DNA of 64,000 nucleotides from Sphingomonadales bacterium (GTDB taxonomy: Bacteria > Pseudomonadota > Alphaproteobacteria > Sphingomonadales > Sphingomonadaceae): contig JAFLDB010000009.1 of assembly GCA_017302615.1 (NCBI GenBank), positions 62,001 through 126,000 of the forward strand, in the 5' to 3' direction. Of the stretch, positions 50,306 to 59,603 are shown in pieces. Positions within the stretch are counted from its first letter, which is position 1; every line of letters begins with the position of its first letter. Position numbers and translations under genes: made by a program. The notes below the pieces were generated by a model. It was not told where the DNA came from. It saw only the letters and a program-made list of their open reading frames with translations, and did no database searches.

Positions 50306-50848
50306 TTACTTCGGCGCCAGCACCATCAGCATCTGGCGGCCTTCCATGCGGGGATAGCTTTCGATCTTGGCGATCTCGGCCACGTCTTCCTGCACGCGCT
50401 TCAAGAGGTTCATGCCCAGCTGCTGGTGCGACAGCTCGCGTCCGCGGAACCGCAGGGTGATCTTCACCTTGTCGCCATCCTCGATGAAGCGGTTCACGTT
50501 ACGCATCTTGGTGTCGTAATCGTGGTCATCGATGTTGGGACGCATCTTGATCTCCTTGATCTCCTGCGTCTTCTGGTTCTTGCGGGCGAGGTTGGCCTTT
50601 TTCTGCGCCTCGTAGCGGAACTTGCCGACATCGAGGAACTTGGCCACCGGCGGATCGGCGTTGGGAGAGATCTCGACCAGGTCCAGGCCGACATCGGCCG
50701 CCTGTTCGATTGCTTCGCGGGTGTACATGACGCCCAGATTCTCGCCGTTCTCGTCAATGACGCGAACCTTGTCCGAGGTGATCATCTGATTGTAGCGCGG
50801 CCCGCTCTTGACGGGGGGCGTCATCATGCGCCGGGGTGGGGGTGCTAT
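50306..50848 (-). CDS. infC: translation initiation factor IF-3, AUA start
   Basis: IF-3 of 180 residues. [20 protein letters not shown] and [20 protein letters not shown] form the N domain, [20 protein letters not shown] the linker, and [20 protein letters not shown] the C domain. AGGAGAG at 50855-50861 is spaced eight bases from an in-frame AUA at 50846-50848, whereas the first ATG (50827) has no ribosome site. Rare initiation codons at infC are known to allow autoregulation through IF-3 discrimination, so I chose AUA. The AUA choice is inference; the gene identity is not. Confidence 0.9.
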   Translation of the reverse strand: MAPPPRRMMTPPVKSGPRYNQMITSDKVRVIDENGENLGVMYTREAIEQAADVGLDLVEISPNADPPVAKFLDVGKFRYEAQKKANLARKNQKTQEIKEIKMRPNIDDHDYDTKMRNVNRFIEDGDKVKITLRFRGRELSHQQLGMNLLKRVQEDVAEIAKIESYPRMEGRQMLMVLAPK

Positions 50849-50911
50849 AGTATTCTCTCCTGTGGCAGCAAATGCTCGCGCGGGTCCTTAAAACGAATCC
50901 GCAGATTAGGC

Positions 50912-50934
50912 AATCAGCCGGATTCAGGCTGATT
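50912..50934 (-). terminator. hairpin between hisF and infC
   Basis: AATCAGCC and GGCTGATT form an eight-base stem around GGATTCA. It lies 34 bases downstream of the hisF stop on the minus strand. The T-run is weak, so termination may be partial and let infC be read through from the his operon. Confidence 0.45.
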
Positions 50935-50967
50935 GATCCACTTGCGCGGATGCAACTGAAACACCAA

Positions 50968-51729
50968 TCAACCGCGCGCCGGAAGCCCGGCAGCGCGCAA
51001 GGCGGCGTGGGCCTCGGCGATGGTGTGGGTGCCGAAGTGGAAGATCGAGGCCGCCAACACCGCGCTGGCATGGCCCTTAGTCACCCCTTCGACCAGGTGA
51101 TCCAGCGTGCCGACCCCTCCGCTGGCAATCACCGGCACCGATACGGCATCGGCAATCGTGCGGGTCAGCTCCAGATCGTAACCGCGCTGGGTTCCGTCGC
51201 CGTCCATTGAAGTGACCAGCAGTTCGCCCGCGCCAAGGTCAGCCAGCCTGACCGCGTGTTCGACCGCGTCGGTCCCGGTCGCCTTGCGGCCGCCATGGGT
51301 GAATATCTCCCAGTTGCCGCGCGGCGTGCGGCGCGCGTCGACCGAGGCGACCACGCACTGGCTGCCCATCTTGCCGGCAATGTCGGCCACCACTTCGGGG
51401 CGGCTGACCGCGGCGGAATTGACCGCCACCTTGTCGGCCCCGGCCAGCAACAGCGCGCGGGCATCCTCGACCGAGCGGACCCCGCCGCCGACGGTCAGCG
51501 GCATGAAGCAGACTTCCGCCGTGCGCCGCACCACATCGAGCAGCGTGCCGCGCCCTTCGTGGCTGGCGGAAATGTCGAGGAAGCACAGCTCGTCCGCCCC
51601 GGCCGCGTCATAGGCGCGGGCCTGCTCGACCGGATCGCCGGCATCCTTCAGATCGACGAAGTTGACGCCCTTGACCACGCGCCCGTCGCGCACGTCGAGG
51701 CAGGGAATGACGCGGATGCGGACGGTCAC
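50968..51729 (-). CDS. hisF: imidazole glycerol phosphate synthase, cyclase subunit
   Basis: TIM-barrel enzyme of 253 residues that, with HisH, forms imidazole glycerol phosphate and [25 protein letters not shown] begins the fold, with catalytic Asp residues near 11 and 130, and [15 protein letters not shown] is the phosphate-binding loop. It overlaps the hisA stop by four bases. Confidence 0.97.
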   Translation of the reverse strand: MTVRIRVIPCLDVRDGRVVKGVNFVDLKDAGDPVEQARAYDAAGADELCFLDISASHEGRGTLLDVVRRTAEVCFMPLTVGGGVRSVEDARALLLAGADKVAVNSAAVSRPEVVADIAGKMGSQCVVASVDARRTPRGNWEIFTHGGRKATGTDAVEHAVRLADLGAGELLVTSMDGDGTQRGYDLELTRTIADAVSVPVIASGGVGTLDHLVEGVTKGHASAVLAASIFHFGTHTIAEAHAALRAAGLPARG

Positions 51730-52454
51730 GCCCGGTTCCCGATCGCAATCGCGGCGGCCAGATCGAGCCGCCCTTCGTAAAGCGCGCGCCCGGTGATGAC
51801 GCCTTCGATGCCTTCATTGGCGTGGAGCGCCAGCACGTGGATATCGTCGAGGCCCTTGACCCCGCCGCTGGCGATCACCGGCAGGTCGACCCGGCGGGCA
51901 AGGTCCACCGTCGCGTCGATGTTGACGCCTTTCAGCAGGCCATCGCGGCCGATGTCGGTGAACAGCAGGCTGGCCACCCCGGCATCCTCGAACCGGCGGG
52001 CGAGATCGACCACGGCCACGTCGGACACTTCGGCCCAGCCTTCGGTGGCGACCATGCCGTCACGGGCATCGACCGCCACGACGATCCCGCCGGGAAACTC
52101 TCTGGCCATGTCCTTGACGAACTGCGGGTCCTTCAGCGCGGCCGAGCCCATCACCACACGGGAAACGCCCAGATCGAACCAGCTTTCCACCGCCTCGCGG
52201 GTGCGGATCCCGCCGCCCAGCTGGACGTGACCGGGGAAGGCCTCAAGGATCGCTTCCACTGCGGCGCGGTTCTCGGCCCGCCCGGCGAAGGAACCGTCCA
52301 GATCGACCACGTGGAGGAACTGCGATCCGGCTTCGGCAAACAGCAGCGCCTGGGCCGCCGGGTTGTCGCCATAGATCGTGGCGCGGTCCATGTCGCCTTC
52401 GGCCAGGCGGACGACCTGCCCGCCCTTGAGGTCGATTGCCGGGAAGATGATCAT
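51726..52454 (-). CDS. hisA: ProFAR isomerase HisA
   Basis: TIM-barrel enzyme of 242 residues, isomerising ProFAR in histidine biosynthesis. [20 protein letters not shown] is the start with catalytic Asp8, [20 protein letters not shown] and [15 protein letters not shown] are the phosphate loops. GGGGAGGAA from the upstream repeat lies four bases before ATG and acts as its Shine-Dalgarno sequence. Confidence 0.97.
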   Translation of the reverse strand: MIIFPAIDLKGGQVVRLAEGDMDRATIYGDNPAAQALLFAEAGSQFLHVVDLDGSFAGRAENRAAVEAILEAFPGHVQLGGGIRTREAVESWFDLGVSRVVMGSAALKDPQFVKDMAREFPGGIVVAVDARDGMVATEGWAEVSDVAVVDLARRFEDAGVASLLFTDIGRDGLLKGVNIDATVDLARRVDLPVIASGGVKGLDDIHVLALHANEGIEGVITGRALYEGRLDLAAAIAIGNRA

Positions 52455-52456
52455 GA

Positions 52457-52597
52457 TTCCTCCCCTTCAGGGGAGGGGGACCATCCGCAGGATGGTGGAG
52501 GGGCACAGGCAGGCTTTGCTGACCGCGAGAAGGCAGGAAGAACAGCACGTGCCCCTCCACCAGCTTCGCTGGTCCCCCTCCCCGTTGCGGGGAGGAA
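52457..52597. repeat. palindromic repeat between hisH and hisA (family R1)
   Basis: 141-bp element with ends TTCCTCCCCTTCAGGGGAGG and CCGTTGCGGGGAGGAA, and inner arms CCATCCGCAGGATGG and GGAGGGGCAC/GTGCCCCTCC. It is the same family as 43951-44097; interiors differ. It fills nearly the whole gap between hisH and hisA and provides the hisA ribosome-binding site. Confidence 0.9.
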
Positions 52598-52599
52598 AG

Positions 52600-53220
52600 T
52601 CACGGCTTCCATTCGAGAAACCTCCTCAGCAGCGCCAGCCCGTAAGCCTGGCTCTTTTCGGGATGGAACTGCACGCCGACGATGTTGTCGCGCGCGACCG
52701 CGGCAACCAGCCCGCCGCCGTGGTCGGTCATCGCCGCCACGTGGTGGCCGTCTTCGGGCTGGAAGTGATAGGAATGGAGGAAATAGGCCTCACCCGCCTC
52801 GACCAGCGCGGCATGGCGGGTCACTTCGACATCGTTCCAGCCCATGTGCGGGATCTTGATGGCCGGATCGGTCCGCTCGATCGGGCGCACTTCGCCGCCG
52901 ATCCAGCCGAGGCCCGGGGTACTGCCATGCTCCACCCCCAGCGTGGCGAGCAGTTGCATGCCCACGCAAATGCCCAGGAACGGCGCCGCCCCGACCAGCA
53001 CGCGTTCGGCCAGCACTTCTTCCAGATGCGGAATCGCGCGCAGCCCCTCGGCGCAGGCGCGGAAGCTGCCGACCCCGGGCAGGACGATCCGGTCCGCGGC
53101 GCGGACAACATCGGGATTGGCGGTAACGGTGACCGTATCGCAGCCAGCCGCTTTCAGAGCGTTGGCAACCGAATGAAGGTTTCCCGCGCCGTAATCGACG
53201 AGGGCAACGACTTCAGCCAC
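52600..53220 (-). CDS. hisH: imidazole glycerol phosphate synthase, glutaminase subunit
   Basis: Class I glutamine amidotransferase of 206 residues. [18 protein letters not shown] starts the protein, [11 protein letters not shown] holds the nucleophile Cys, and [14 protein letters not shown] the His-Glu of the triad. GTG at 53220 is the start; it lies inside the hisB end (eight-base overlap). Confidence 0.96.
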   Translation of the reverse strand: MAEVVALVDYGAGNLHSVANALKAAGCDTVTVTANPDVVRAADRIVLPGVGSFRACAEGLRAIPHLEEVLAERVLVGAAPFLGICVGMQLLATLGVEHGSTPGLGWIGGEVRPIERTDPAIKIPHMGWNDVEVTRHAALVEAGEAYFLHSYHFQPEDGHHVAAMTDHGGGLVAAVARDNIVGVQFHPEKSQAYGLALLRRFLEWKP

Positions 53221-53806
53221 CGAGAACTCCCTTTGTGCTGGGAATGGCCCCGGCCTTGCGCGGGTCGAGCTCCACCGCCTGCCGCATCGCCCGGGCAAAG
53301 CCCTTGTAGATGCCTTCGCAGATGTGGTGGTTGTTGCTGCCATAGAGCAGCTCGATATGCAGCGTGATGCCCACGGCTTGCGCGATCGACTGGAACCAGT
53401 GCTCGAACAGCTCGGTATCCATTTCCCCCAGCCGTTCCTGGGTGAACTTCGCGTTCCACACCAGCCAGGGGCGGCCCGAGATGTCCAGCGCGACGCGGGC
53501 CAGCGCCTCGTCCATCGCCGAATGCGCCTCGCCATAGCGGCCGATCCCGGCCTTGTCGCCCAGTGCCTGGGCAATCGCCTGGCCGATCGCGATCGCGCTG
53601 TCTTCGGTGGTGTGGTGCTGGTCGACGTGGAGGTCGCCCTTGATCTGGCAAGTGATGTCGATCAGCGAATGGCGGCTCAACTGCTCGATCATGTGATCGA
53701 GGAACCCGATTCCCGTCGAAACGTCATAGGCCCCGGTCCCGTCGAGGTTCACTTCCACGACGATATCGGTTTCATGCGTCTTGCGGGCGATTCTTGCGGT
53801 GCGCAT
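53213..53806 (-). CDS. hisB: imidazoleglycerol-phosphate dehydratase
   Basis: Histidine biosynthesis enzyme of 197 residues. [19 protein letters not shown] and [20 protein letters not shown], with a second half [20 protein letters not shown], give the His/Glu manganese-binding signature. It is monofunctional (no phosphatase domain) and the first gene of hisBHAF. The 80-base divergent spacer to sspB must hold both promoters. Confidence 0.97.
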   Translation of the reverse strand: MRTARIARKTHETDIVVEVNLDGTGAYDVSTGIGFLDHMIEQLSRHSLIDITCQIKGDLHVDQHHTTEDSAIAIGQAIAQALGDKAGIGRYGEAHSAMDEALARVALDISGRPWLVWNAKFTQERLGEMDTELFEHWFQSIAQAVGITLHIELLYGSNNHHICEGIYKGFARAMRQAVELDPRKAGAIPSTKGVLGG

Positions 53807-53886
53807 GGCGCCGCTATAGGCGGGAAAGTGGCAGGCGCAAGCGCTTTGCCCTTGACCGGGGCGAGGGGCGAAGCCACTTGTGAACC

Positions 53887-54363
53887 ATGACCGATACCGC
53901 CCCCGACAGCCTGATCCCCTATGACGAAATCGTGCAGGAGGCGCTGCGCGGGGTGGTGAGCCGGGTGCTGCTACAAGTGGAATCGGCTGGCGGTGTTCTG
54001 CCCGGGGATCATCATTTCTACATTACCTTCAAGACCGGCGCGCCCGGCGTGGACATCCCCACCCACCTCAAGGAACGCTTCCCGGATGAGATGACCATCG
54101 TCCTGCAGAACAAGTTCTGGGACCTGGTGGTAGAGGCGGAGCGGTTCTCGGTCGGTCTGTCGTTCAACCAGTTGCCGGCCAAGCTGGTGGTGCCGTTCTC
54201 GGCGATCACCGCCTTTGTCGATCCCGCGGTCGATTTCGGCCTGCAGTTCCAGGCCCACGGGACTGAGCCCGAGTATGCGGACGAGGTAGAGGAAGCGCCT
54301 GAAAATCCCGGCGCGGACGATGGCTCCAACGTCGTTTCGATCGACTTCAGCCGGAAGAAGTGA
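53887..54363 (+). CDS. sspB: ClpXP adaptor SspB (alpha-type)
   Basis: Protein of 158 residues. [40 protein letters not shown] and [20 protein letters not shown] form the substrate-binding fold; [13 protein letters not shown] at the end is the ClpX-binding tail with V-x-I/F. It delivers ssrA-tagged proteins to ClpXP. The stop overlaps the next start (TGATG). Confidence 0.94.
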   Translation: MTDTAPDSLIPYDEIVQEALRGVVSRVLLQVESAGGVLPGDHHFYITFKTGAPGVDIPTHLKERFPDEMTIVLQNKFWDLVVEAERFSVGLSFNQLPAKLVVPFSAITAFVDPAVDFGLQFQAHGTEPEYADEVEEAPENPGADDGSNVVSIDFSRKK

Positions 54364-54626
54364 TGGCCGATAACCGCCTTCTTTCCCGCATTGCGCGCCA
54401 GAGCGGCGGAAAGCTGCTGAACGCGGCGATTGATACCATCCTGCCGGTCGATGGCGCCAAGGCCGGCAAGTCCAGCCTGCTTGGCACGGTGGCCGGGGCC
54501 GTGGCGCTGCGCGTGGCGACCCGCTCGGTGCCGGGCGCGATCGTGGTTGGCGGGGCGCTGATCGCCAAACGGGTCTATGACCGCAAGCAGGCCAAGGCTG
54601 CGAAAAAGGGCAAGTCCAAGGCTTGA
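54363..54626 (+). CDS. small hypothetical basic protein
   Basis: Protein of 87 residues. A Gly/Ala-rich amphipathic stretch, LLGTVAGAVALRVATRSVPG, and IVVGGALIAKRVYDRKQAKA with a Lys-rich tail suggest membrane association followed by a basic tail. It overlaps sspB by one base and is co-transcribed. I do not recognise a family. Confidence 0.7.
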   Translation: MADNRLLSRIARQSGGKLLNAAIDTILPVDGAKAGKSSLLGTVAGAVALRVATRSVPGAIVVGGALIAKRVYDRKQAKAAKKGKSKA

Positions 54627-54657
54627 TTTGCGCCTGTCCCCTGGGGCATCAGCGCGC

Positions 54658-55293
54658 ATGGCTTCCAATACTCTCCAGCGCCGCGGGCTGATGTTCATCC
54701 TCTCCTCGCCTTCGGGCGCGGGCAAGACCACGATCAGCCGCATGCTGCTGGACCGGGACAGCGAAATCCAGCTGTCCGTTTCCGCCACCACCCGTCCGAT
54801 GCGGCCCGGCGAACAGGACGGAGTGCATTACCACTTCGTCGATCAGACCGAATTTGACCGGATGATCGCCAATGACGAATTCTATGAATGGGCCACGGTG
54901 TTCGGCCATTCCTATGGCACGCCCAAGGCCCAGATCCGCGCGGGCCTGAAGGAAGGACGCGATTACCTGTTCGATATCGACTGGCAGGGCACCCAGCAGC
55001 TGTACCAGAAGGACCAGCAGGACGTGGTCCGGGTGTTCATCCTGCCCCCCAGCATCGATGAACTGCGCCGCCGCCTGACCGGGCGGGGGACCGATGCGCC
55101 CGAAGTGATCCAGGCCCGCATGGACCGCGCCCGGGCCGAGATTAGCCACTGGGACGGCTATGACTATGTGGTGGTCAACGACGATGTCGAGGCCTGCTAC
55201 GATCAGGTCCTCGAAATCCTCCACGCCGAACGAATGAAGCGCGCCCGTCAGACCGGGTTGATCGGCTTCGTGCGGGAACTGATGAAGGACTAG
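54658..55293 (+). CDS. gmk: guanylate kinase
   Basis: Nucleotide kinase of 211 residues phosphorylating GMP. LMFILSSPSGAGKTTISRML contains the P-loop, VSATTRPMRPGEQDGVHYHF the GMP-binding region, and DIDWQGTQQLYQKDQQDVVR the conserved core. ATG at 54658 is chosen over longer readings because it gives the family-typical N-terminus. Confidence 0.97.
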   Translation: MASNTLQRRGLMFILSSPSGAGKTTISRMLLDRDSEIQLSVSATTRPMRPGEQDGVHYHFVDQTEFDRMIANDEFYEWATVFGHSYGTPKAQIRAGLKEGRDYLFDIDWQGTQQLYQKDQQDVVRVFILPPSIDELRRRLTGRGTDAPEVIQARMDRARAEISHWDGYDYVVVNDDVEACYDQVLEILHAERMKRARQTGLIGFVRELMKD

Positions 55294-55303
55294 GGTCCTG
55301 ACC

Positions 55304-56188
55304 CTAGGGCCAGCCGGCCCGGCTCGCGTCCACTTCGGCCACCAGCACCTTGCCCAGCGGGGCCTTGGCCGCTGCGGTGGCGTCGCTGCTCGGCGCAACC
55401 AGCATGAACAGGTGCTTGCCTTCCGGCCCGCCGAGCATGCAGGCGTAGCAGGGCAGGCCGGTTTCGATCACCTCCAGCACTTCGCCGCCCGGGGCGATCA
55501 GCGCGCATTCCGGGGCGAGCGGGTTGGCGATCCAGACCGCGCCGGTGGCATCAAGGCAGATCCCGTCCGGCACGCGCGGCCAGGTCGGGGCATATTCACG
55601 CCGATTGGTCAGTGTTCCATCCGCGCCGATGTCAAAAGCGGACAGCCGCCCGCCCAGCGTTTCGCCGACGATCAGGGTGGAGCCATCGGGCGTGATGACC
55701 ATGCCGTTGGGGAAGCTGAACCTCTCGCCCGGTGCGGCATCGCTGACCGTGCCGTCGCTCTGAACCAGGGCAAGGCAGGTCTGCGGGTGATCGGCAATCA
55801 CGCTTTCCGGCCCGCGGGCGTGTAGCTGGGCGTCGAGATCGAAGCCGAAGTTGCCGACCCAGGCCCGGCCATGGCCATCGACCACCATGTCGTTGCACAG
55901 GAAGGCGGAATGGTCCGCCAGATCGGCGTGAAGTTCAAACCGCCCGTCCGGCCAGCGCCGCCAGACCTGCCGCAGTTCCATCCGCACGACCAGCAGCGAG
56001 CCGTCGGGCATCCAGCCGAGGCCCGAGGGGCGGCCTTCCAGTTCCAGCTCGGTGCGCAGATCGCCGTCCAGCCCGAGCGAGCAGACCCGGCTGGAGTAGA
56101 AGTCGGAAAGCCACAGCCGCCCGTCATGCCAGCGCGGTCCCTCGCCAAAGTAGATCCCCTCGGCGAGGGTTTGGACCGCGCGGCTCAT
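55304..56188 (-). CDS. SMP-30/gluconolactonase family protein
   Basis: Six-bladed propeller protein of 294 residues, probably a lactonase or esterase. EGPRWHDGRLWLSDFYSSRV supplies the metal-ligand Glu, and NDMVVDGHGRAWVGNFGFDL, FPNGMVITPDGSTLIVGETL and PDGICLDATGAVWIANP the Asn/Asp ligands. It precedes an SDR gene by four bases on the minus strand. In this neighbourhood it may hydrolyse a lactone from fatty or terpenoid breakdown. Confidence 0.9.
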   Translation of the reverse strand: MSRAVQTLAEGIYFGEGPRWHDGRLWLSDFYSSRVCSLGLDGDLRTELELEGRPSGLGWMPDGSLLVVRMELRQVWRRWPDGRFELHADLADHSAFLCNDMVVDGHGRAWVGNFGFDLDAQLHARGPESVIADHPQTCLALVQSDGTVSDAAPGERFSFPNGMVITPDGSTLIVGETLGGRLSAFDIGADGTLTNRREYAPTWPRVPDGICLDATGAVWIANPLAPECALIAPGGEVLEVIETGLPCYACMLGGPEGKHLFMLVAPSSDATAAAKAPLGKVLVAEVDASRAGWP

Positions 56189-56191
56189 GCT

Positions 56192-57007
56192 TCAGTGCCC
56201 CGACGGATCGTTGAACTCGGTCGGGATCCAGCCGTTGACGATGCCGCCGTCGATCGGGATCGTGGTGCCGACCACATAGTCACCCGCCCGGCTGGCAAGA
56301 TAGATCGCGCCGCCGGCAATATCCTCGGCCACGCCGACGCGGGCATAGGGGATGCCCTTGGCGCTGCCTTCGGGGTTCTTCGCGGCCGCCTTGTTCATCT
56401 CGCTGGGATAGGCCCCCGGCGCGATGCAGGTGACGACGATGTTGTCCTTGATCAGCCGCGCGGCCATCCGCTTGGTCAGGTGGATCACCGCTGCTTTCGA
56501 AGCCTGGTAGGAATAGGTTTCCCACGGATTCGGCCGCAGCCCGTCGATCGAGGCGATGTTGATCACCTTGGCCGGCCGGTCAAAGCTGGCCGCCGCCTTC
56601 AGCAGGCCGTGCAGCTTCTGGGTCAGGAAGAACAGGCTCTTGACGTTGAGGTCCATCACCTTGTCCCAGCCCGCTTCGGGGAACTGGTCGAACTCCGCAC
56701 CCCAGGCTGCGCCGGCATTGTTGACCAGCACGTCGAGCCGGGTCTCGCGCTCGGCCAGGGTATCGGCGAGGCGCTTGATCTCGTCCATCTGCGAAAGGTC
56801 GCCGGGCAGGCCGATTACCTTGCCGGGGTACTGGGCCTCGAACTCGGCCAGGGTTTCGGCAATCTGCTCGCGCTTGCGGGCGGTGATGTAGACCCGCTCG
56901 CACCCGGCGGCGAGGAAGCCTTCCAGCAGCATCTTGCCGATCCCGCGGCTGCCGCCGGTGATCAGCGCAACCTTGCCTTCAAGGCTGAAGAGTTTCGAAA
57001 AATCCAT
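56192..57007 (-). CDS. short-chain dehydrogenase/reductase
   Basis: NAD(P)-dependent oxidoreductase of 271 residues. ALITGGSRGIGKMLLEGFLA is the cofactor loop, LVNNAGAAWGAEFD follows, YSYQASKAAVIHLTKRMAAR contains Tyr-x3-Lys, and IPIDGGIVNGWIPTE is the C-terminal signature. ATG at 57007 (MDFSKLFSLEGKVALITGG) is right. It lies 12 bases from the upstream dehydrogenase, in the same leftward operon. Confidence 0.93.
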   Translation of the reverse strand: MDFSKLFSLEGKVALITGGSRGIGKMLLEGFLAAGCERVYITARKREQIAETLAEFEAQYPGKVIGLPGDLSQMDEIKRLADTLAERETRLDVLVNNAGAAWGAEFDQFPEAGWDKVMDLNVKSLFFLTQKLHGLLKAAASFDRPAKVINIASIDGLRPNPWETYSYQASKAAVIHLTKRMAARLIKDNIVVTCIAPGAYPSEMNKAAAKNPEGSAKGIPYARVGVAEDIAGGAIYLASRAGDYVVGTTIPIDGGIVNGWIPTEFNDPSGH

Positions 57008-57018
57008 CGCTGTTCTCC

Positions 57019-58158
57019 TCAGTACCCGCTCAGTCGGGCCACGCGGTCGGCGTGGTAATACATGTCGCCCATGAACTCGGCCAGGGCGCGGTCGCGCTTC
57101 ATGTAGAGGCCGATGTCGTATTCGTCGGTCATGCCGATGCCGCCGTGCATCTGCACCCCTTCCTTGACCGCCAGGCCCGCGGCCTTGCCGGCCTTGGCCT
57201 TGGCGACCGAGACCATCAGGTCTGCCTTCTCGCTGCCGGCATCGAGCAGCTGCTGGGCCTTGATTACGCACGCGCGGGCGATTTCCAGTTCGGAATAGAG
57301 GTGCGCGGCGCGGTGCTGCAGGGCCTGGAATTCCCCGATCAGCTGGCCGAATTGCTTGCGCTGCTTGAGGTAGGTGGTGGTCATGTCGAAGGCGCCCGCG
57401 GCGACCCCGACGCTTTCCGCCGCCGCGCCGACGCGCCCGGCGTTGAGAACGCGGTTGAGCACTTCGCGCCCACCATCGACTTCGCCGATCACCGCATCGG
57501 CATCCAGCTGGACGCCATCGAGCTTCACATGGGCGCTTTGCGCGCTGTCGACCAGCCGGACCACGTCGAGGCTCAGCCCCGCGGCGTCCTTCGGCACGGC
57601 GAACAGGGTGATCCCGTCATTGTCGTCATCGCTGCCGGCGGTGCGGGCCGCGACCACCAGCATGTCGGCGCTGCCGCCCTGGACGACGAAGCTCTTCGCG
57701 CCCGACAGCTTGAAGCCGTTGCCGCTGCGTTCGGCGCGGGTGGCGATGCGTTCGGGGCGGTGCTTGGCCCCTTCGTCGATCGCCACGGCGAACACGCTGT
57801 CGCCCGAAAGCAGGCCCGGCAGGTAGCGGCCCTTCAGATCGTCGCTGCCCGCACCGAGCGCCGTCGCGGCCATGACCGAGCTGGTCAGGAACGGCGAGGG
57901 GGTCAGGTTGCGGCCGATCTCCTCGAGCACGATCCCGGCCTCGACATTGCCCATGCCCAGCCCGCCATCGGCCTCGGCCACCAGGATGCCGGTAAAGCCC
58001 AGCTCGGCAAACTGCTTCCACAGCGCGTGGCCGAAGCCGTCCTTGCAATTGGTGTCGCGCCAGTGGCGCAGCTGCTTGGCGATGTTGCCTTCGTCAGCCA
58101 TGAACTGGCGGGCGGTATCGGCGAGCATCGCCTGATCTTCGGTGTGGTACAGCGGCAT
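57019..58158 (-). CDS. acyl-CoA dehydrogenase, partner subunit type
   Basis: Protein of 379 residues. TARQFMADEGNIAKQLRHWR, GFTGILVAEADGGLGMGNVE and YLKQRKQFGQLIGEFQALQH match the same type as 13328-14422. The end GVQMHGGIGMTDEYDIGLYM replaces the EGGT segment of classical dehydrogenases. It probably forms a heteromer with the dehydrogenase encoded just upstream (58285-59445). The two genes are separated by a palindromic repeat. Confidence 0.92.
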   Translation of the reverse strand: MPLYHTEDQAMLADTARQFMADEGNIAKQLRHWRDTNCKDGFGHALWKQFAELGFTGILVAEADGGLGMGNVEAGIVLEEIGRNLTPSPFLTSSVMAATALGAGSDDLKGRYLPGLLSGDSVFAVAIDEGAKHRPERIATRAERSGNGFKLSGAKSFVVQGGSADMLVVAARTAGSDDDNDGITLFAVPKDAAGLSLDVVRLVDSAQSAHVKLDGVQLDADAVIGEVDGGREVLNRVLNAGRVGAAAESVGVAAGAFDMTTTYLKQRKQFGQLIGEFQALQHRAAHLYSELEIARACVIKAQQLLDAGSEKADLMVSVAKAKAGKAAGLAVKEGVQMHGGIGMTDEYDIGLYMKRDRALAEFMGDMYYHADRVARLSGY

Positions 58159-58183
58159 AGGAGCCTCCCTGAAATCGTTCCGT

Positions 58184-58263
58184 CACCCCGGACCTGGTCC
58201 GGGATCCCGCTCTTGTTGGTCCGCCGCGGGATGGAAGCGGGACCCCGGGTCAAGCCCGGGGTG
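58184..58263. repeat. palindromic repeat between two acyl-CoA dehydrogenase genes
   Basis: CACCCCGGACCTGGTCCGGG at the left is nearly inverted in GTCAAGCCCGGGGTG at the right, with inner arms GGGATCCCGCT and AGCGGGACCC. It is a different family from R1. Sequences with CACCCCGGA...CGGGGTG ends are frequent in sphingomonad genomes as I recall. It sits within the dehydrogenase operon. Confidence 0.8.
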
Positions 58264-58284
58264 GCGCATGGCAAGAGTGGTCGC

Positions 58285-59445
58285 TCAGGCCCCCGGCAGG
58301 TCCAGGATGCGCTTCGAGATCACATTGAGCATCACCTCGCTGGTGCCGCCCTCGATCGAATTGGCCTTGGTCCGCAGCCAGGTGCGGGCCTTTGAGCCAT
58401 TGTTCGAGGCCGGGCTTTCCCATTCCAGCGCGGCGCTGCCGCCAGCGGCCATCAGCAGCTCGTGGCGGCGCTTGTTCAGCTCGGTCCCGGCGTATTTCAT
58501 CATGTTCGGCTGGGCCGGGTGGGCCTTGCCGACCTTGATCTCGTCGAGGAACTTCTCGCCCATCGCGGTGAATGCGAGAGCATCGACATCGAACATGGCG
58601 AGTTCGGCGCGCAGCAGCGGGTCTTCCAGGCCATTGCGCTTGGCAAAGGCACCGATCGTGTTGAGCCGGTCGTTCCCGCCCGCGCCCGAGATCATCTCGC
58701 GCTCGTGGCCGAGCAGGTACTTGGCCACGTCCCAGCCGCGATTGAGTTCGCCGACGATCTGGTGCTTGGGCACCTTCACATTGTCGAAGAAGGTTTCGCA
58801 GAACGGGCTGTTGCCGCTGATCAGCAGGATCGGCTTGGTCGAAACGCCGGGGCTTTCCATGTCGAACAGCAGGAAGGAAATGCCCTGGTACTTGTTGGTC
58901 TTGTCGGTGCGGACCAGGCAGAAGATCCAGTCGGCCTTGTTGGCGTAGGAGGTCCAGATTTTCTGGCCGTTGACCACCCAGTGATCACCCTTGTCCTCGC
59001 CGTAGGTCTGAAGCGAGACGAGGTCGGAGCCCGAACCCGGTTCCGAATAGCCCTGGCACCAGCGGATTTCGCCGCGGGCGATCTGGTTGAGGTAATGGAC
59101 CTTCTGCTCTTCCGTGCCGAACTTCAGCAGCGCCGGGCCAAGCATCCAGATGCCGAAGCTGGACAGCGGCGGCCGCGCGTTGATGCGGTTCATTTCCTCG
59201 CGCCAGATCTTGGCCTCGGCCGGGCTCATCCCCGCACCGCCATAGGGCTTGGGCCAGTCGGGCACGGTGTAGCCCTTGGCCGCGCAGCGCTCCAGCCACA
59301 GCTTCTGCGCTTCGTTCTTGAACTTGAACTTGCGGCCGCCCCAGCAGACGTCATCCTCGTCGCGGGCCGGTTCGCGCATTTCGGCGGGGCAGTTTTCTTC
59401 AAGCCACGCGCGGATTTCGGCGCGGAAGGCATCAAGGTCAGACAT
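58285..59445 (-). CDS. acyl-CoA dehydrogenase, catalytic subunit type
   Basis: FAD enzyme of 386 residues. GYSEPGSGSDLVSLQTYGED and VNGQKIWTSYANKADWIFCL are the flavin loops, and SIEGGTSEVMLNVISKRIL retains the Glu (EGGT) that 12105-13328 lacks. It is paired with 57019-58158. The palindrome at 59462-59477 is 17 bases upstream of its start, consistent with regulator control. Confidence 0.93.
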   Translation of the reverse strand: MSDLDAFRAEIRAWLEENCPAEMREPARDEDDVCWGGRKFKFKNEAQKLWLERCAAKGYTVPDWPKPYGGAGMSPAEAKIWREEMNRINARPPLSSFGIWMLGPALLKFGTEEQKVHYLNQIARGEIRWCQGYSEPGSGSDLVSLQTYGEDKGDHWVVNGQKIWTSYANKADWIFCLVRTDKTNKYQGISFLLFDMESPGVSTKPILLISGNSPFCETFFDNVKVPKHQIVGELNRGWDVAKYLLGHEREMISGAGGNDRLNTIGAFAKRNGLEDPLLRAELAMFDVDALAFTAMGEKFLDEIKVGKAHPAQPNMMKYAGTELNKRRHELLMAAGGSAALEWESPASNNGSKARTWLRTKANSIEGGTSEVMLNVISKRILDLPGA

Positions 59446-59461
59446 GGAAAAGACTCCTCTC

Positions 59462-59477
59462 TTAACCGAAAGGTTAA
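59462..59477. promoter_or_regulatory. TTAACC-N4-GGTTAA operator candidate, site 1
   Basis: TTAACCGAAAGGTTAA has perfect six-base arms. It lies 17 bases upstream of the leftward dehydrogenase operon and 127 bases from the divergent SDR gene. An almost identical site occurs at 61882-61897, upstream of another dehydrogenase. TetR-type regulators bind such sites; no TetR gene lies in the window. Confidence 0.65.
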
Positions 59478-59603
59478 ATGGACTCTGCCCTGCCGCGCAA
59501 GCCCGGATTTCCGCGCCCCCGTTGCCGTAGCGTAAACGCCAAGGGCGTTGACCGGGCCTTTTCCCGTCCTAAGCTGAGCGCAAACATGGGAAGAGGAGAG
59601 GCC

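Noticed and set aside
57052..58395. Long plus-strand frame across the dehydrogenase gene
   Set aside because: It is a mirror of the acyl-CoA dehydrogenase coding sequence and continues through the palindromic repeat.
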